DNA of 64,000 nt from Pocillopora verrucosa. Its lineage: Eukaryota; Cnidaria; Anthozoa; Scleractinia; Pocilloporidae. A program made the translations under genes and the position numbers. Positions within the stretch are counted from its first letter, which is position 1. Each line of letters begins with the position of its first letter. Location of the stretch: positions 472,439 through 536,438 of the forward strand of contig NC_089315.1 of NCBI RefSeq assembly GCF_036669915.1. The letters are read 5' to 3'. Positions 11,241-23,699 of the stretch are shown here, piece by piece. The notes under the pieces were generated by a model. That model was given only the letters and a program-made list of their open reading frames with translations. It was not told the DNA's origin and made no database searches.

Positions 11241-14080
11241 CTATTTTTTCATCGTTAGCAACACTTTCATACACGATGGTCCTACGTTGTTATCCTCATG
11301 CTGGTCGCGGAGGTCTTCCGAGAACCAAAGTTGATATTCTTGACCAGTGGCCACCATCAGTGGAGTGTTAAAAGTCAAAATTAGCTCCGGTGAATCAGAA
11401 GTAAAACCAGGGATTTTGTAAGGAAAGGCATTGCGATTCTCTGGGAAAAAACTTGGTTGTTCTCATCTGTGATAATGGTAAGGATTTCACTGTTTCGGCA
11501 ACCCCATTTTCTGCTTGTGCCGCTGCTGCAACCCACAACGCCAGAAATATGCACCAGCCTCATTGCATACATTGTACCTTGCACTGGAGTGAAAAACTTT
11601 CCATTTTGATTTCCTTTGCCATGCATGCAAACCTCATCCGGTATTTCAACTGATTGTTTTTCTAGAAAAAAAAGATGTCCGGAAGAGAGTTGAATGTTTT
11701 CCAAAATTTTATCGGTCAGGACAAGATTAAGCCGTCACTTGGCAACGTTACCCTCTAATATAAATTCAGGTTTGCGAAAAATGATCTTTGAACGTTTAAA
11801 CTTAATTTTTCATCTCAGTAATGTCAAGAACGCTCGTCACTTGTTTAAAACACGTATTTACTTCAAAAAAAACTTTTGAAAACAAATTTTGGGGTCTCTT
11901 AATTGTGTAAACAGCAGCAAAAGCTATACCCCCTGTAAAATTAATTGACTCTGAAGTTAACAGTTTAAGGATGGCAGAGAGGTTTTGGTTGTGTAAGGAT
12001 ACAAAGTCTGGATTAGAGTTTTGTTTGAATCCTTTAGTCAGCCCGTTAATGATAGGAGTCGTTTATTGGGGAAGCGACCTTCAGTCGACAGCAAAAGGGG
12101 AAATTATCAAAATGAGTACTGGAGAGAAAGAGAAGTAACAAAAGTATACTATTCGAGCTGAACAGTTTAAAGGTAAATTCTACCAATTCTTAAACTTCGA
12201 CGATAATGGTAAGATGCATTAGATCAGAAATTTACGTCAATGGTCCCTGAACAAAATCGACCTCCTGGAGGGATGAAATTGATAGCGCATGCGCTTTCAT
12301 TTTCAGTCAGATTGAAAAGGATTGACAAAACAGACGCAAGGACGACGTGACAGTTTAAATTTCCCAAGAATATGTAAACACCCTCGAAATACTTACCACA
12401 ATATCTGCCGGAATCATTTGGAAGACGCTCGCACCAGATATCATTTAGTTCATACAAGGTTCGACAACTGCTGTTATGCTGATAAACACGGAGTCTGTAG
12501 AGGAACATTGGAAGTTATGTTATGATTTCACACTCATAACAAAAGTGTATTACTTCCTTTATGCAAGTCATTTTTTTCTCATTTTTAAATTGTGTGATCT
12601 TCTGACATAGCATTTTTATAGTCTCTTCCTATGGTCGAAGTGAAATCGATCCAAATTTTTATTAGTATGTCATGGTAAAAGGACTGAGTGAAGTCGAATT
12701 CGGTCTGTAATCCTACGAGTGATAACAACATCGATTTGTTTACTACGAGTAGGATTACAGACCGAATTGGACGACGCCAAGTCTTATTACCAATTATTCA
12801 TAAAAAATTACAATTTCCGATAAAAGAAGAATAGCCAAGTTATTGAAGAAAGGGAAAATTTGCTTTAAAAGAAAGATAAAGGAGGCGTCAATTGTTTGAT
12901 GTCGCTCTGACTACAATGAAATGTTCAAGGGAAAATTTCTCCATTTTGAAGAAAGCCCCAATTCAGGATTCTATGCACTGTTTTCTGTGGTGATTGAAAC
13001 CAAGGTTGTAATTGGTTGATTTAAACTACAACTTTGAGTGTGATTGGCTTATTGAACTATCCGCAAACAAACTGTCCGATAACAACTTAGCATGTGAATT
13101 GGTATAAAATATGAGTTTTTAAACCAATCGAAAGAATTGTAATTTTATGATTATGTTTGTAAAAGAAACCCTTTGCGTCCACTTAATAATTAATCAGTTT
13201 CATTTTCTGAATATTGCTCGGGAAAGCAAAGTTAATTTTTAACTGGATGAACTATTTAATTCCAAAGAGCTTCACGAAGATTTATCTTATCGATCGGAAA
13301 AATCAACTTTACATTTTTTAATTAAAATCGAGAAAAGCTTGATAATATTTAATTACACAAGATTTGACTTCAAATCTAGTACTTAATCGTACGCTTTTTG
13401 GTAAAGCACACTTTGACACTGCAAATACTTGTGATATGCGACAACATTCACCTAACTTCTAACAAAAGGTTTCCACAGAGAGAGGGGGAGTGACGCGGTT
13501 TGAACTTCAAACCACATTGTAATGATTCACGTTAGAATACCTTTGATAGGAGTAACATAGGAAACTGGGGCTAATGCATGGAGTAGAGGTGAAGTGATGA
13601 ACTTCTACGGGAAAAAAGATGTAGAACAAACTTGTCATTTCTTACTCCTCAAATAACGAAGTCAGGTCTTAATAATCAAACCCAATTTTCGATTAATAAT
13701 GACAAAAAATGAAAAGCCGAACGAAAAGCAAAGCCTCGCTTTGTTTACTTTTTTTTTCATCCCACGCGGAAAGTTTTGTCGTCGTTCTCCTACAGAGCAG
13801 TAGCGTCATGGAACAGTCTTAGTGGTGTTGTATTATTGTGCAGCCGGCCAATATGGCGGATCTTTTTAAACACCGAAGCAGATAAACTCTCTGATTCGTG
13901 ACATAAATGGATTCGACTTCGGGTACATCAAGAACATGAAAATCATGGTCGATAAAATAAGCGACACGAAAATGATAATCGCGTCGAAGCCTGAGAAAGA
14001 TTCAATCTTCCTGAATGTAATTGATTTACATAACAGAAAAATATGAAGCAAAGTTACTCTCATGTAGAACATTTCGAATC
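11241..14080 (-). pseudogene. Copy C of the EGF-domain family, most complete but disrupted
   Basis: Four exons can be traced on the minus strand: a start exon at about 14072 (MFYMRVTLLHIFLL), a hydrophobic exon (IIIFVSLILSTMIFMFLMYP, about 13866-13995), an EGF exon at 12397-12494, and a last exon at 11241-11661 (EKQSVEIPDEVCMHG ... GPSCMKVLLTMKK). The first two join in phase. The hydrophobic exon hits a stop at FICFGV. The EGF exon has lost about 10 bases covering the second cysteine and has WCER where copy A has WCEC. The last exon has an extra T in a T-run near 11443, shifting frame between NNQVF and PENRNAFPYK. It is a clear pseudogene that nevertheless shows the ancestral four-exon layout. 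Confidence 0.7.
12697..12768. repeat. 72-bp near-palindrome
   Basis: AATTCGGTCTGTAATCCTAC at 12697-12716 is repeated perfectly in inverted orientation at 12749-12768, with a partly complementary 32-bp centre. It is probably the core of a small foldback MITE; no target duplication could be fixed. Confidence 0.6.
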
Positions 14081-14319
14081 TAAGGGACAGATCGAATCTT
14101 CAACATGAAGAAGGATCGATATCATTAATTCATAACCGTGATGTGGTAATGTCTCTCGACGAAAAAGGTTGCATCCTATTTTTGGTGCCTCTTTGTACAT
14201 AGGTACTGTTGAGAGTCGAAGGGATAACTGTTTTGTCGCGTCCTTCAGTATTACGATTGTTTCGTTGGTTGTTTGATAAACTTTACACAGCATGGAATCG
14301 CGATAAGTGAGCATATTTT

Positions 14320-15002
14320 AAGAAACGATAAGATTTATATTAAACTCGATTTTGAGGCAACTTCCTCGTTAAAACAAAACCCAGAGACTATCCCAATGGT
14401 TTGTTTCGTCTGGCTCAGAAGTGAACGCTAACAGCCGAAAAGGTTTGTTCATTCTATTTCGAACACGGGTTTAACTCTGTTAATCATTACGACTTTCTGT
14501 CTTTTACCCAAATAAAAGGCTGTGCCCAGGGTAACGCTTCAATTGTACTTCGAGGAGCTGACCAGAACCAGCAACGAATGTGGAATTCCCTCCTTGATCA
14601 GCCATACTATCTCTAGGTAAGGATCGCCTTCGCTTCTAAATCAATTTTATTATAGCAATACTGTAGACTAAGGCCTCTTACGTCGGCATTAGTACAAATA
14701 GAGAAGCAGAGGATACGCGACGAGGGTAAGAGACTATAAACTGACGAGTGGTAATCCGTAGATTGCAGGTCAGCGCTTTATTAAAAAGTTCAGATAATTA
14801 TCGAAAAAGCTGAATACACTCTGATTTGTTGGTGAGGATTGCGTCATATTACCTGTTTGATTTTTTGATGAGGTGTGGCGTAGAGAGTAGATGGTTCAGC
14901 GTAGTATTAGACCAAAATTGTGCAATTGTCTTCTATCTCAACTATCATGAACGCATTAGTTTCTACGTCGCATGGATTTTTGTCGCCATACCTATGGCAG
15001 CT
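14320..15002. other. Intergenic, no gene seen
   Basis: No coding exon or recognisable repeat in this stretch between copy C and the Harbinger-like MITE. Confidence 0.4.
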
Positions 15003-15005
15003 TTA

Positions 15006-15307
15006 AGGCCTGCTTATATGGAGGAAGAGGACCACAGGTAGGTGAGGTAACCCGCCTAGGCGGTTTTCCCGGTCTGCCAGGTAGGGTAACCCTGTTAGCC
15101 GGGGACGCGATTTGCCATTTAAACGTCTAAAGGTTGGGTAACCGCGTAGCCAGGGTCGCATTCATGATACATTTACAAGCGCGCTGAAAACCTCACCCCG
15201 GGATCCTAGGGTTGTAAGATTGTACATAAACGTGGGCTATTTTTCGACCACGACTTGGTGGCTTACCTCACCTAGATGGGGTGTCCCACCTTCATGTAAA
15301 CAAGCCT
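15006..15307. mobile_element. Harbinger/Tourist-like MITE, copy 1
   Basis: A 302-bp element with terminal inverted repeats (AGGCCTGCTTATATGGAGG at the left and the reverse complement of CATGTAAACAAGCCT at the right), continuing inward as AGGTAGGTGAGGTAACCCGCC-like blocks. It is flanked by the 3-bp duplication TTA (15003-15005, 15308-15310). TTA duplications with GGCCTGTTT-type ends fit PIF/Harbinger non-autonomous elements. It is GC-richer than its surroundings and non-coding. A related larger copy lies at 42096-42702. Confidence 0.7.
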
Positions 15308-15543
15308 TTATTGTCTGTAATAGACAGCTGCTTGTACACAATGCATTTAAGTAAATTATTTTCAGTCTTCTGTTTCTTAGCTTGTTTTTTCGAGCTAAAA
15401 GCTTTCTGAAAAAGTGAAAAATGCGCGGGGTAAAAACTTCATTCTGAGAAACAAAAGTCTTGATAGCGTTAACTTCTCATATGATTCTCATTCCCTGGTG
15501 CACGTTTCGTGCTTTCATATCGTCCTCATTCATTTGTTCCATA

Positions 15544-16165
15544 TCATAAGCTGAACAAATAAATGACCTTCATGCAGGATGGTCCAGGGTTGTTATTGCC
15601 TTCGTAAATGTCAGTTAGGTCCTCCAAAAACCACACCTGATATTCTTGACCAGCGGCTACCACCAGTGGAGTGGTGAATTTTAGCATCAGTTCAGGGGAA
15701 TCCTTTGAAAATCCAAAGAGCTTGTAAGCATGAGCTCTCTGATCTTCTGGGTAAACAACGTTTTTATCTTTATCTGTGAGAATGGTTCCGATGTTCGAAT
15801 GACAACCCCAGTTAGCTTTTTGCTTAATCCCACAACCCACAGAACCAGAGATGTGAACAAGCCTTATAAAATAGATTTTACCGGCCAAAGGTGTGAAGAA
15901 TACTCCCGGTCTATCGCTTAATCCATACATACAAACATTGTAAGGTAGTTCAACCAGCCATTTCTCTACGAGAAAGGAAAATAATGATGATAAGGACATA
16001 TTACTACCTTATCAAACATGCACCTGTTCTGAAATGTCTTGCGATTATTCAAGTTCCCTTAGCTCAATTTGTCGCTTTTACGTAAGTGCCTCAGTAGCCG
16101 TTCAACCTTTGATGATATATTCTACTTTTTCTGATAGTCATGTCCATGTGAGAACATTTAAAGAA
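15544..16165 (-). pseudogene. Copy D of the EGF-domain family: intact last exon, other exons lost
   Basis: The last exon runs from the TCGTAG acceptor near 15975 to the stop at 15544 and is fully open. It begins EKWLVELPYNVCMYG, contains FFTPLAGKIYFIRLVHISG, NWGC, TILTDKDKNVVYPED, FTTPLVVAAGQEYQVWFLEDL and ends PSCMKVIYLFSL. This copy defines the uninterrupted C-terminal domain, about 135 residues with conserved C, NWGC and SCMKV cysteines. About 160 bp upstream, 16140-16165 resembles the family's start exon (ATGTTCTCACATGG...) with an indel. The hydrophobic and EGF exons have no room and are absent. The domain does not match a family I can name. Confidence 0.55.
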
Positions 16166-16199
16166 CAACGTGTTGAACATCTCATAAACTAATTGAAAG

Positions 16200-16620
16200 T
16201 GGGGGTGGGACCGTTATTATTAATTCATAACTACTCGATATTTAAATCAACAACTATATTTTGCACATAACTACTTAAGATACTTAAATCACCAGTTATA
16301 TTTTGCACATAACTAAATTTGATATGGCAATTTCTCGAGCTTTCTGTCTCTGATGATTTATAAAACAAAGGATTACTTTAAAATAGATAACACATACAAC
16401 GCATGATTTATATATCCGAGTAATATATATAGCGAAGTTAGACATGTATTACACATTTTGAATTTTGAATGTGAGTTAAGACTGTAACACCGTTATTATT
16501 AATTCATGACTGCTTGAAGTTTATTGTGGAAGTGTCTCTATTTTCTCAGTTACAATAGCATTGGATGAATTTCCAAAACTTTCTGTTTTTAATAATTGAT
16601 AAAAATCGAACGGATAATGT
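16200..16620. repeat. Duplicated 5'-flanking sequence of the EGF family
   Basis: Two related blocks (about 16200-16380 and 16480-16620) each begin GTTATTATTAATTCAT and end in a TTTCTGT(C/T)T(C/T)T segment. A similar ATTAATTCATAACC occurs upstream of copy C at 14126. The first block contains a 45-bp tandem duplication ending TATTTTGCACATAACTA. These look like duplicated promoter-proximal sequence. Confidence 0.4.
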
Positions 16621-17369
16621 GGAGGGAGGGAGGATGACCAATGCAACATTTATTCAGGACATTGTTTAGCTTTCTCTAGCCCAGAAGGAAGGAGTGCCCA
16701 GGTGCTTTATGAGCAAGAAAAATCCGGCTCGAGTACTCCTCGGGCAAAGTAATTGAAAGGCCGGGTTTGTTTTTCTTTCATTCGCATTACTCTTCTTCGA
16801 CTGAGTGCTTGAGAGTGTTTTAATATAAATAGGACTTCTTTAAAACAGTATTAAAAACATAGCCATGCTACGCATGCAGCAGTTATTCTTATTCCTTCTT
16901 AAGAATGTGTGGGTTGGTTATAAACTGTTTATAATTTCTCGCAAAGTTATTTTCTTCATTAAAAATTAATTGAAAAATCCTTTCTTTTCCCTGTTATTTG
17001 CGAACTGTTTTCTTCTATTTGTTCAACTCCTGACACCCCTAACATTACTGCATATTCTACATACTGTTCACCCTCCATCCCCTTTAGTGCTGACTAGGAG
17101 AATTTGTTGAAGAATGGAAAGCACTTCAAGTTGTGGATCACTTGCCTAATTCTCTTTAGCGTAAGATTTAATTCATGTATGGTACTAGGAGGAGAGATAA
17201 GACGCTAGTAACTCCTAGGTTTAAAAAGTTCTGTCTTATTTAATTTGTGGACTTGAAACATAATTTCTCTCTTATATATCTGGGACACCGCTGTACCTTT
17301 CTTTTCTAAGTGATTAGAATGCTCTCATATTTTGATTTTGTATCCTGACTCAAGAAGAAAGTTGGACCT

Positions 17370-17715
17370 CCGAAGTGAAAGTGGACGTTGAAAATGGCAC
17401 TTAAGAGTCGAAATCTGAAAAAAGGAAGGTCGACCATGTAAGTCGAAGGTAAACATGTAGCAACTAATGAATGAAAGTCGTCAAAGGTTGGGAAAAAAAA
17501 AGCTCCGAACTCCGAAATCGAATGTTCGAAATCCGAAATCTGAAATCAGAAATTGGAAGTGCGAAGCCGGAAGTCGATAGACGCACTCCAAAATCGAATG
17601 TCCTAGATCCGAACTGCATGGCTGAAGTTGGAAATTAGAAATCCAAAGACAAAAGTCAGAAAATTAAAAGTCGACAGACGGAAATAAAACTCCAGACTCC
17701 GAAATTGAGTCGATA
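17370..17715. repeat. Degenerate purine-rich short-unit repeat
   Basis: Dozens of imperfect units of the type GAAATC(C/T)GAA or AAGTCGAAA in direct orientation. It is a cryptic satellite with no coding frame, 0.4 kb upstream of TTC16. Confidence 0.55.
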
Positions 17716-18117
17716 CAAATGTCAAAGCATTAATTCAAGACTACCATACGAATTCTGTTTTCATCGATTGCTTTTTTCTCATGGGAGGAATAACATTGGG
17801 ACAGATAGATTGCTCTTAACCTTTGAAAACTAATAAAAGGTTTCGTAATTTTCCCAAAAAGTGCTTTTTCATTGTGAAATGGTGAAATTAAAGTCGGCTC
17901 CTTCCAGAAGAAATTATCACAGGGAATCGGACAAAGCCGCGAGGGACTAAGTAATTTACCTGAGCCAGCGATATATATGAACACCGTTACGTTTCCATTG
18001 AGACACAACAAACATGGCGTCTGGCTTGGCGGAAATACTAAGTTAACAATTTAAGTGTGAATTTATCAACGTTGTGATTCCACAAAAGAAAAAGAGCAGC
18101 AACAGTAGATACAGAAA

Positions 18118-21100
18118 ATGCCAATTGATGCACCAGTCAGACTTTCTTCAGAAAATGAAAATGGAAATGCAGAGGAAAAAAGCGATGTTCCCTCTCTTCA
18201 AACTGCTCTTGTAAAATTTGTTGAACCACACTCAGAATCGGACGAAAACAATGGCGAAGAGCCTTCGCCTCTTAGCCGCGAGGTTACCAAAGAAATACGG
18301 AAGAGAAGGAAGACTATAGTTAATTCGTTTCGACTGGCAGAGCTAGTTCCAACTACGAACACTCCTCACTCAAATTACCGGAGAAAGTCGATTGTTGTGT
18401 TAACAACAGAAACTGTCATAGACGCCAAAGCTGAACAACAGTAAGTATACGTTCTGTTTTGAAATTTTAAATGTCTTCAGCGGTGAGAAGTGTTAAATTA
18501 AAGTGATATCAATTATAGATCTTAAAATCGATCATTTTAAGTCTGTTAAACATAAAGGCATCCCACCATTTTGGAGTACTTAGTACTTTTATGACCACGT
18601 ATAGCTGTAAACATTAAAACTTGATAGATTACCTTCCCTTTTTTTTTTTACTATTTTCGTCTATATCTGTAGAATTGTCCTATCTTTCCCTGGTACAAAA
18701 GTGGTTAGAAAACGTTTGTTCAATTTTTTTGTGTGTAAAATTAAAGTTGACCACTGAGATCCTCTAAAAAAAGGGTTTACTGACTGTTATTTTCAAGACA
18801 TGTACTTGTATTTAATTATTTTTATCTTTCTTACTTGGGTTTTATTTCCTTGTAGATTATTTTAGAAGAGGTCTTTTTATATCTATAAGGCATTATGTCT
18901 GTCTATTCTTATCTCTTGTTAGTTGAATTTGGTATTTTTACTGGAGAGGATATTTTCAATCCCTTTTGTTTAGCTACATGCAGGCGATACACATTTTTTT
19001 ATTGTGACAGTTAGTGATTTATCTCTTTTGCTATTTTTATTGCAGTTTCACTGAAGGCCTAACATTTGCTGAATTAGAAGATCATAACCAAGCCATAACA
19101 TCCTACAATAAAGCTATTTCTCTGAAGCCAGACATTGTGAAAAATTATATTGCAAGAGGGGAGAGTTACTTACAGATCTGTGACTTTCAGTCAGCAATTT
19201 TAAACTTTAAAAAAGCATGTATATTGGATCCAGATAATGATTTGACTTATTCTAGATTAGCATTCCTTTACTTTTTACAAGGACAATGTTTATTTGATGA
19301 AAAACTTTACAGTGAAGCATTGGAATCATTTTCTAGAGCAGCTGAGATGAAACCTGAGGTGATTGGTTATCACACAAGGAGGTGAGAGACTTAATCCTGG
19401 GTACTAATATACTTAATGATGATGATGTTACTCATTCATGACCATTGAAATTGTACTTTACCTTTTTTTTTTTTTAATTATTATTATTATTATTTTACAG
19501 TGTGGCTTGCTTGGCTGCTCTTCAAAGACATGGAGAATGTTTAGCACTTGTTAATAAACGACTTGAAGAAGAAACTGAGAACCCAGACCTTTTCATCATG
19601 AGAGCCAGACTTCATGAACTGTTCCGTAATGTGAGCAATTGTCTAAATCAAAGGCTTGAACTTGTGTCTTAAAAATTCAAATGTTCTCCTTGAGAGAGAA
19701 ATGTATTGTTTTCTAGTTCCTCAATCAGTCAAGTCATATCTCAGTGTGAACACAACCATAGAATCTTTATTGATGATTTTATTTACAGTTTTTAACTTTG
19801 TGAAGTGATTTTAGAACACATTACATACTGTACAATAACAGTTTTTCATTATGGGATTAATTCAATCTATAAAAATTTGATGTAAAATTTTAAACTGTTT
19901 GTGGTTAGAAACTTAGATTGTCATCCTTTTATCTGGTAGAGATTTTCTCTTTCTAACAAATGGTTTTACCATATTTTGTAGTCAACTCTTTGCTACTATG
20001 ATGTCAAAGATGCACTTGCACTAGCTCCAGATAACACAGAAGCTAAAACTCTTATGGCATCACTTGAAAAGAGGGCAAAGGACAGCAGACAACAGGTAAG
20101 TATGGCTAATACCAACAGTAATGTGGCATTATTTAGTCTCAACTTGAAAGTGTTACAATTAGAAAAGTTTACAAATGGGATAAGAGAGATTGTAAATTTT
20201 GAGCTTGGTGAAGAAATGGAGAAATATGTTTTTTGCCTTATCATGAGCAAGGGAAAATAAAAAATTCTGAGTTCCCATTAGGAATCAAACCTCAGACCCT
20301 CAGATTCTGCACTCCAATGCTCTACCACTGCGCCACAGAGACTCTATGTTGATCAAGTTTAGTTGTTCTCTCATGACCTTTTTTAATTTTCTTATCAAAT
20401 CTTCAATTTTACATATAATTTTGATATTCTATTACCGAGTAGCTGCTCTAATTATTGTTTGGTGCAAGAAAATTATTGGATCAATATATCAGATATTGGT
20501 ACATGTATTCATTTCTTGGTTAGCTTTTATAAGATTTCAACAAAATTTTGTCGCTGACTTAGAGATATTTTTTCTGGTCTGTAATAGGCCATACAGTTAC
20601 ATTTGGTTGGTAAGGTAAAAGAGGCTCTATCCAAAATCTCCATTGCTATTGAAACTAATCCATCCATGGCAGAATTCCACGTCTTTCGGTAAGTGCACAA
20701 TATACTGTTTTTCAAAAAAACCTTATTGAAATTAGAGACACTTCACCATACAGTCAATTAATTTAGCAGTACCACAATCAGTCAGCCAACAGTTCAGTGA
20801 ATCACTCAGGGAGTCAGTCAGTTGGTCAGAGTTACAATGTAGATGCTTTGATTACATTACTGTTAGGGTGGTACGCCCTGTACTCTATGTTCAGTATGGA
20901 GCCCTCTCTTGATTTCCTTGTATTCCAAGATGACATGTGTGTATTTCTTTAGTGGCAGTCTTCATAGAAGGATGTCTGATTTCAATGCTGCTATAGATGA
21001 TTATCTACTAGCCATGGATAAAACTGATCACGAGGAATCAAATGAGACATACAAGGAGGCACAGAGACAGTTACTTCTCTGTTATAATGACTTTGCTGTG

Positions 21101-23676
21101 GAATGCTTCAGGTAAGAATAATAAGGGTCAGGGTTTGACAGAAAAATTTTTTTTCCTGCCTGATTATGGTGTTTTTCACCATTGATGCAAGGCCCCTCTT
21201 TAGTGTTACAGCTGCCAAATAGAGAGATAAATTCATTTTCATTGTTAGATTAGAATTATGTTTGAACCCAGATTGTGATTGAAATGGCAAAGTTTACAGT
21301 TTACTCAAAATTTTCTGGTAGCCAAGTAAAATGGTCGTCTAGATACCAGCATCCTCAATAAAACAGTCAATGAGGCAAAGCTACATGTATAAAAAGCCTT
21401 GAAAACTCGCAAAAACTTTGATGCTCTGTAACAAAATTTGTTTAAACATCACATGTAGATCTGATATATCTTGAGTACATGTAAAAGCAAATTTTGTGGA
21501 GCTTTTACTTGAAATTTCTGGTGCATTAATAATTTGTTAATTAATTAATTGACTTATGCATTTTATTTTGGTTTTTAGGAAAGAATTCTATGATGAAGCA
21601 GTTGTTCTTCTGAACAAAGCGATTAAAGGGGAGAAAAAAGAAAAAGGACTGTATATCAACAGAGGAGGTATGTAAACTTTACTTTACCTAACATGTACAA
21701 AATGTGTTATTTATTTAGCAGCAAATTTTCAATGTCCATTTTCCTTTATCTTCTCTTTAGATTGTTTCTTCCGGCTGAATGAGTTGCACTTTGCTCTTTC
21801 CGACTACCAGCAAGCACTGGAGATGGACAACAGTGATTGGTCCGTGAGATGCCGATTGTCGATTGTTTATAATGAGTTTGGTATACTGGAGTATTACAAC
21901 AGACATTATTTGGAGGCTATTGATCATCTTACCACGTGTATCCGCTACAACCCCCGCATTGGAGCTTACTACCTGTCACGCGCCAGGGCCCGGTACATGA
22001 TCGAGGTATGGTACAAGATGAAATTCCTCAATTTCATGATGTATGAAAAGAAATCCGCCATGTAAACTCACAGGCTGGAATTACAGAACAGTAGCTTTGA
22101 CACGTTACGGTGCACCTTCGCAATTAAACGCATTTAACTCGAATTTTCTCTTATCGCCATGAGTGAGTGTTGAATCCAAAGTCCAGCGTTGCAGGCGAAA
22201 ATTTACTTCCTTCATTGTTACTAAGGGGTACGGTGAAAATTAAACGGGGGGGGGGGGGCAGATGCCCAATTTAGATCACATTCAACCGCTGTTTGGGGGG
22301 GGGGGGAGGGTGAGAATGACGCAGTTCATGGATGTGAATGCAGCACCAAGAGTAAACTGCGTTGGTGAATGAAGTTTTGGAATCGTGAGTGGATTAAAAA
22401 ACTTACTGTGAAGTGAAAAATTTGTAACTTATGTGGCTGCTTTCAATTTGTTGTTACTTTACTTCAAGTGACCTTTAAAGAAGTTTGAAACCGAAACAAT
22501 CACTTTACCTCACCTTCATATCTGTCTTCTTTGCTCTGTGTGTTTCATGTAATAATTATGTTAATCCACGCCGATTAACATAACGAAAATAATCACATGT
22601 TTGTTTGTTTGTGTGTAGGATTTGGACGGAGCTCGGTATGATGTTCTTATTTCACTATCTTTGGATCCAGAAAACAAAGAGGTTGTCTCCATATTTTCGC
22701 GCCTTTTTCCTGGGAGATCAATCACTGACGTCATGAAGAGTCACATGGGAATAACAGCGGCGCGTCAGGCCGAGGCTTCCATCAGAGAAACAAACAGCTA
22801 TCAAGAGCTGTCTCAGCATGCTACAGGTACGACACAGATGAACTAAATTAGAGTCTAGGTTGTAAGAGCGCTTTAGATCCACTAAACACTTCTCTCTCAG
22901 ATTGAGGATTAAAATTGAGTACGTAAGCGGGCCTGATTTACATATCTTGCCGAGTAAGGAAATATTAAATAATAATTGTTTTTATATTAATGTTTATCTA
23001 ATACGACAGGTGCGAAGAATTCAGAGACAGCTGCCAGATTTAGTGGCAAATCAATTCTCCCTCCAATTCGTGGCTCGGTATTCCCTGAAATGCGAGTTTG
23101 TATGGAGGAACAGGATTTCCACATCAATATTATAAAGGGGAAGAAAAAGGTAGATAAATTTTTATAACCACAAGTTGCATGCCAACTAATGACAAATAGC
23201 AAAGACTGTTCATATAAATACTTCTTTTAAAATAAATTGTTGTAATTTGATTTTTTTTCTGTATGAACAGCGAAATTTTATGCGAACTATGCTGGTTTGA
23301 AATAATGGTGGCGAAGTTTTCGAATACACCGTGTCAGGAAATAATCAGTGATAGGAATATGTTTACTTCTTATGAGTAGAGAACTAAGGTATTTCAAACA
23401 TGAGTGATAAAGGAACATCTTGCAAGCTTTTGTTCTTGAGGATCCTTCTGACTGCTGATTAAGAAGTATCGTTTTAATTTTGTTGTCCATCACTTCCAGG
23501 CTACGAAAATGGTACATAAGGCTCTTAGTGCTCGCCAAGATCTGACATTCAGAGGTCCAAGAGTCCAGTCCACATTGGGTAGTTTAACAATCCCAACAGA
23601 AAGGAGTGTAGTGAAGTTCGATGGGCTGTCTGATAAGAGAACAAAAGATCAGAAGGCTTTGGCTTATCTTGCTTAA
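18118..23676 (+). CDS. TTC16: Tetratricopeptide repeat protein 16 (TTC16) homologue, complete
   Basis: Eleven coding exons join in phase: 18118-18440, 19046-19381, 19501-19630, 19982-20095, 20588-20688, 20953-21111, 21579-21667, 21761-22005, 22619-22826, 23010-23149 and 23500-23676, giving 673 residues. Residues 1-107 are acidic, Ser-rich and probably disordered. From about 110 to 560 successive TPR helices follow, including YLQICDFQSAILNFKKA, LYFLQGQCLFDE, GSLHRRMSDFNAAIDDYL, QRQLLLCYNDFAV and EKGLYINRGDCFFRLNEL. These line up with vertebrate TTC16 in order, and the last phrase is nearly identical. The tail after about 565 is basic and low-complexity. The vertebrate protein is linked to cilia and testis expression; TPRs act as protein-binding scaffolds, and the partner is unknown. 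The start codon was chosen as the first ATG after an upstream stop-rich region. A poly(A) signal AATAAA lies at 24090. Confidence 0.9.
20262..20345 (-). repeat. tRNA-like SINE head in TTC16 intron 4
   Basis: The minus strand reads GTGGCGCAGTGGTAGAGC (A-box-like) and, 34 bases on, GGTTTGATTCC (B-box-like), then ends in an AATTTTTTA tail. This is a tRNA-derived polymerase III promoter unit. The cloverleaf is not intact, so I call a SINE or tRNA-derived repeat, not a tRNA gene. Confidence 0.6.
22246..22306. repeat. Two long G-runs in TTC16 intron 8
   Basis: Runs of 13 G (22246-22258) and 12 G (22295-22306, followed by AGGG) sit 36 bp apart on the coding strand. They could form G-quadruplexes, or may reflect polymerase slippage. 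Confidence 0.6.
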
Positions 23677-23699
23677 TAACTTGGTCAAAGAGATTGAGG

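Noticed and set aside
17730..18011. Minus-strand 93-codon frame upstream of TTC16
   Set aside because: Lies in the TTC16 upstream/5' UTR region; no motif, no splice context.
20262..20345. Intact tRNA gene in TTC16 intron 4
   Set aside because: A and B boxes are present but the acceptor stem does not pair and the tail is A/T-rich, so a SINE-type repeat fits better.
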